Shown here: piece by piece, positions 63,353-64,000 of the stretch
How positions within the stretch are numbered: position 1 is the stretch's first letter
How the letters are laid out: each line of letters starts with the position of its first letter
From: Streptoalloteichus tenebrarius
GTDB taxonomy: Bacteria; Actinomycetota; Actinomycetes; Mycobacteriales; Pseudonocardiaceae
NCBI RefSeq assembly: GCF_024171885.1
Contig: NZ_JAMTCP010000003.1
Location: forward strand, 204,629 to 268,628
DNA: 64,000 bases
Direction of reading: 5' to 3'
Notes under the pieces: model-generated
Seen by the model: the letters and a program-made list of their open reading frames with translations, nothing else
Told to the model about the DNA's origin: nothing
The model's database searches: none
Program-made: the position numbers and the translations under genes

Positions 63353-64000
63353 TCAGTCGACGGTGAACTCCAGCAGCGACCGGTACGGCGAGATCGTGTG
63401 GACCGAGCACAGGGTGAGGCCGGCGGCCGCGCCCAGCTCCGCCAGTTGCGGGGCGCTGCGCTCGCGCCCGCCGATGAACGTGAGCATCCGCAGGTCCATG
63501 GCGGTGCGGGGGAGCTGGTCGCCTCCGGCGTCGACGAGCCCCTCGACGAGGAGCACACGGCGGCCCGGCCCCGCCGCCTCGGCGCAGCGCCGCAGGATGG
63601 CGACGCTCCGCTCGTCGTCCCAGTCGTGGATGATCGACGACAGGACGTACACGTCCCCGCCGACCGGGAGGGCGTCGAAGAAGCTGCCCGGCGCGACCCG
63701 GCACCGGTCGGCGACGCCCGCCTCGGCGAACGCCCTGGCGGCGGCCTCGGCCGGGCCGGGGAGGTCGACCAGGGTCCCCCGCAGGGAGGGGTGCGCGGTG
63801 GCGAGCGCGACGAGCAGGGCTCCGTTGCCGCCCCCGACGTCCACGACGTGACCCACCCCGCCCCAGTCGTAGCCGGCCAGGATCGCGGCGGCCTCGGCGC
63901 GGATCTGCCCCGCCATGAGCGCGTCGAAGGACCCGGCCAGCCCCCGGTCGACCGCCAGGTCGTCCCAGAACCCCCGTCCGTACATCGCGGGGTAGGCCGG
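63353..64000 (-). CDS. O-methyltransferase (class I, HDW-motif type), partial at right edge
   Basis: At least 214 residues of the C-terminal part; the N-terminal dimerisation region lies outside the window. SAM motif VVDVGGGNGALL, LVDLPGPAEAAA, the catalytic His in SSIIHDWDDERS, and the end LCSVHTISPYRSLLEFTVD match plant-like O-methyltransferases of antibiotic pathways (acetylserotonin/caffeate type). Suggests that a biosynthetic gene cluster may begin just outside the right edge. Confidence 0.88.
   Translation of the reverse strand, partial: PAYPAMYGRGFWDDLAVDRGLAGSFDALMAGQIRAEAAAILAGYDWGGVGHVVDVGGGNGALLVALATAHPSLRGTLVDLPGPAEAAARAFAEAGVADRCRVAPGSFFDALPVGGDVYVLSSIIHDWDDERSVAILRRCAEAAGPGRRVLLVEGLVDAGGDQLPRTAMDLRMLTFIGGRERSAPQLAELGAAAGLTLCSVHTISPYRSLLEFTVD

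Overview
The window is high-GC actinobacterial DNA with strong codon-position bias, many GTG/TTG starts, XRE-DUF397 pairs, an acVLRF1 rescue factor and stop/start overlaps of the ATGA/GTGA type. The mix suggests a filamentous actinomycete, possibly of the Pseudonocardiales (inference; no rRNA or other strong marker is present).

Layout. (1) 1-7.5 kb: a class I lanthipeptide locus of the FxLD type on the minus strand (61-aa precursor, LanB dehydratase, LanC cyclase, isoaspartate-type methyltransferase running off the left edge). LanB is interrupted by an in-frame TGA exactly between its two domains, and LanC reads into the methyltransferase without a stop. A divergent gene encodes an XRE helix-turn-helix/peptide deformylase fusion. 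(2) 7.5-13.2 kb: five tandem DUF397 genes, each followed by a hairpin, with one XRE regulator; then a plus-strand run of small unknown membrane/basic proteins, one broken by an in-frame TAG, ending in a small HTH protein, a 2-repeat type I-E-like CRISPR remnant and a duplicated gene fragment. (3) 13.2-15.4 kb: an alpha/beta hydrolase and a secreted GH27 alpha-galactosidase. (4) 15.6-22.5 kb: a polymorphic toxin/immunity island: a frameshifted NucA/NucB-type nuclease overlapping a DUF6461 gene, two separated and oppositely oriented pieces of an MGT-type glycosyltransferase, an unknown small two-gene unit, a chimeric toxin remnant, and a DddA-like deaminase toxin overlapping the first of three tandem Imm1 genes. 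Direct repeats link the two halves of the island. (5) 22.7-32.3 kb: SDR, four glycosyltransferases, a non-canonical dihydropteroate synthase paralogue and a large-subunit catalase. (6) 32.7-36.8 kb: M20 peptidase and AbgT transporter divergent from a two-module Lrp-type regulator. (7) 36.8-64 kb: mostly core genome: malate dehydrogenase, a Mug-type DNA glycosylase, a hybrid EAL/CBS/GGDEF protein, lycopene cyclase, dGTPase, acVLRF1, SDR, an ABC-F ATPase, a small HTH protein, enoyl-CoA hydratase, ABC exporter, MFS, PAC2-family protein, MetH, HAD phosphatase, pentapeptide-repeat protein and an O-methyltransferase running off the right edge.

How they work together: in region 1 LanB would dehydrate Thr/Ser of the precursor, LanC close thioether rings and the methyltransferase modify an Asp. 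In region 4 each toxin gene overlaps its presumed immunity gene, so toxin and antidote are translationally coupled. Regions 5-6 hold a cell-envelope or glycoconjugate set beside a possible p-aminobenzoyl-glutamate uptake/cleavage pair. The most unusual signals are the interrupted LanB, the DddA-like toxin lacking a zinc-ligand cysteine in two diverged copies, and the rearranged toxin remnants.
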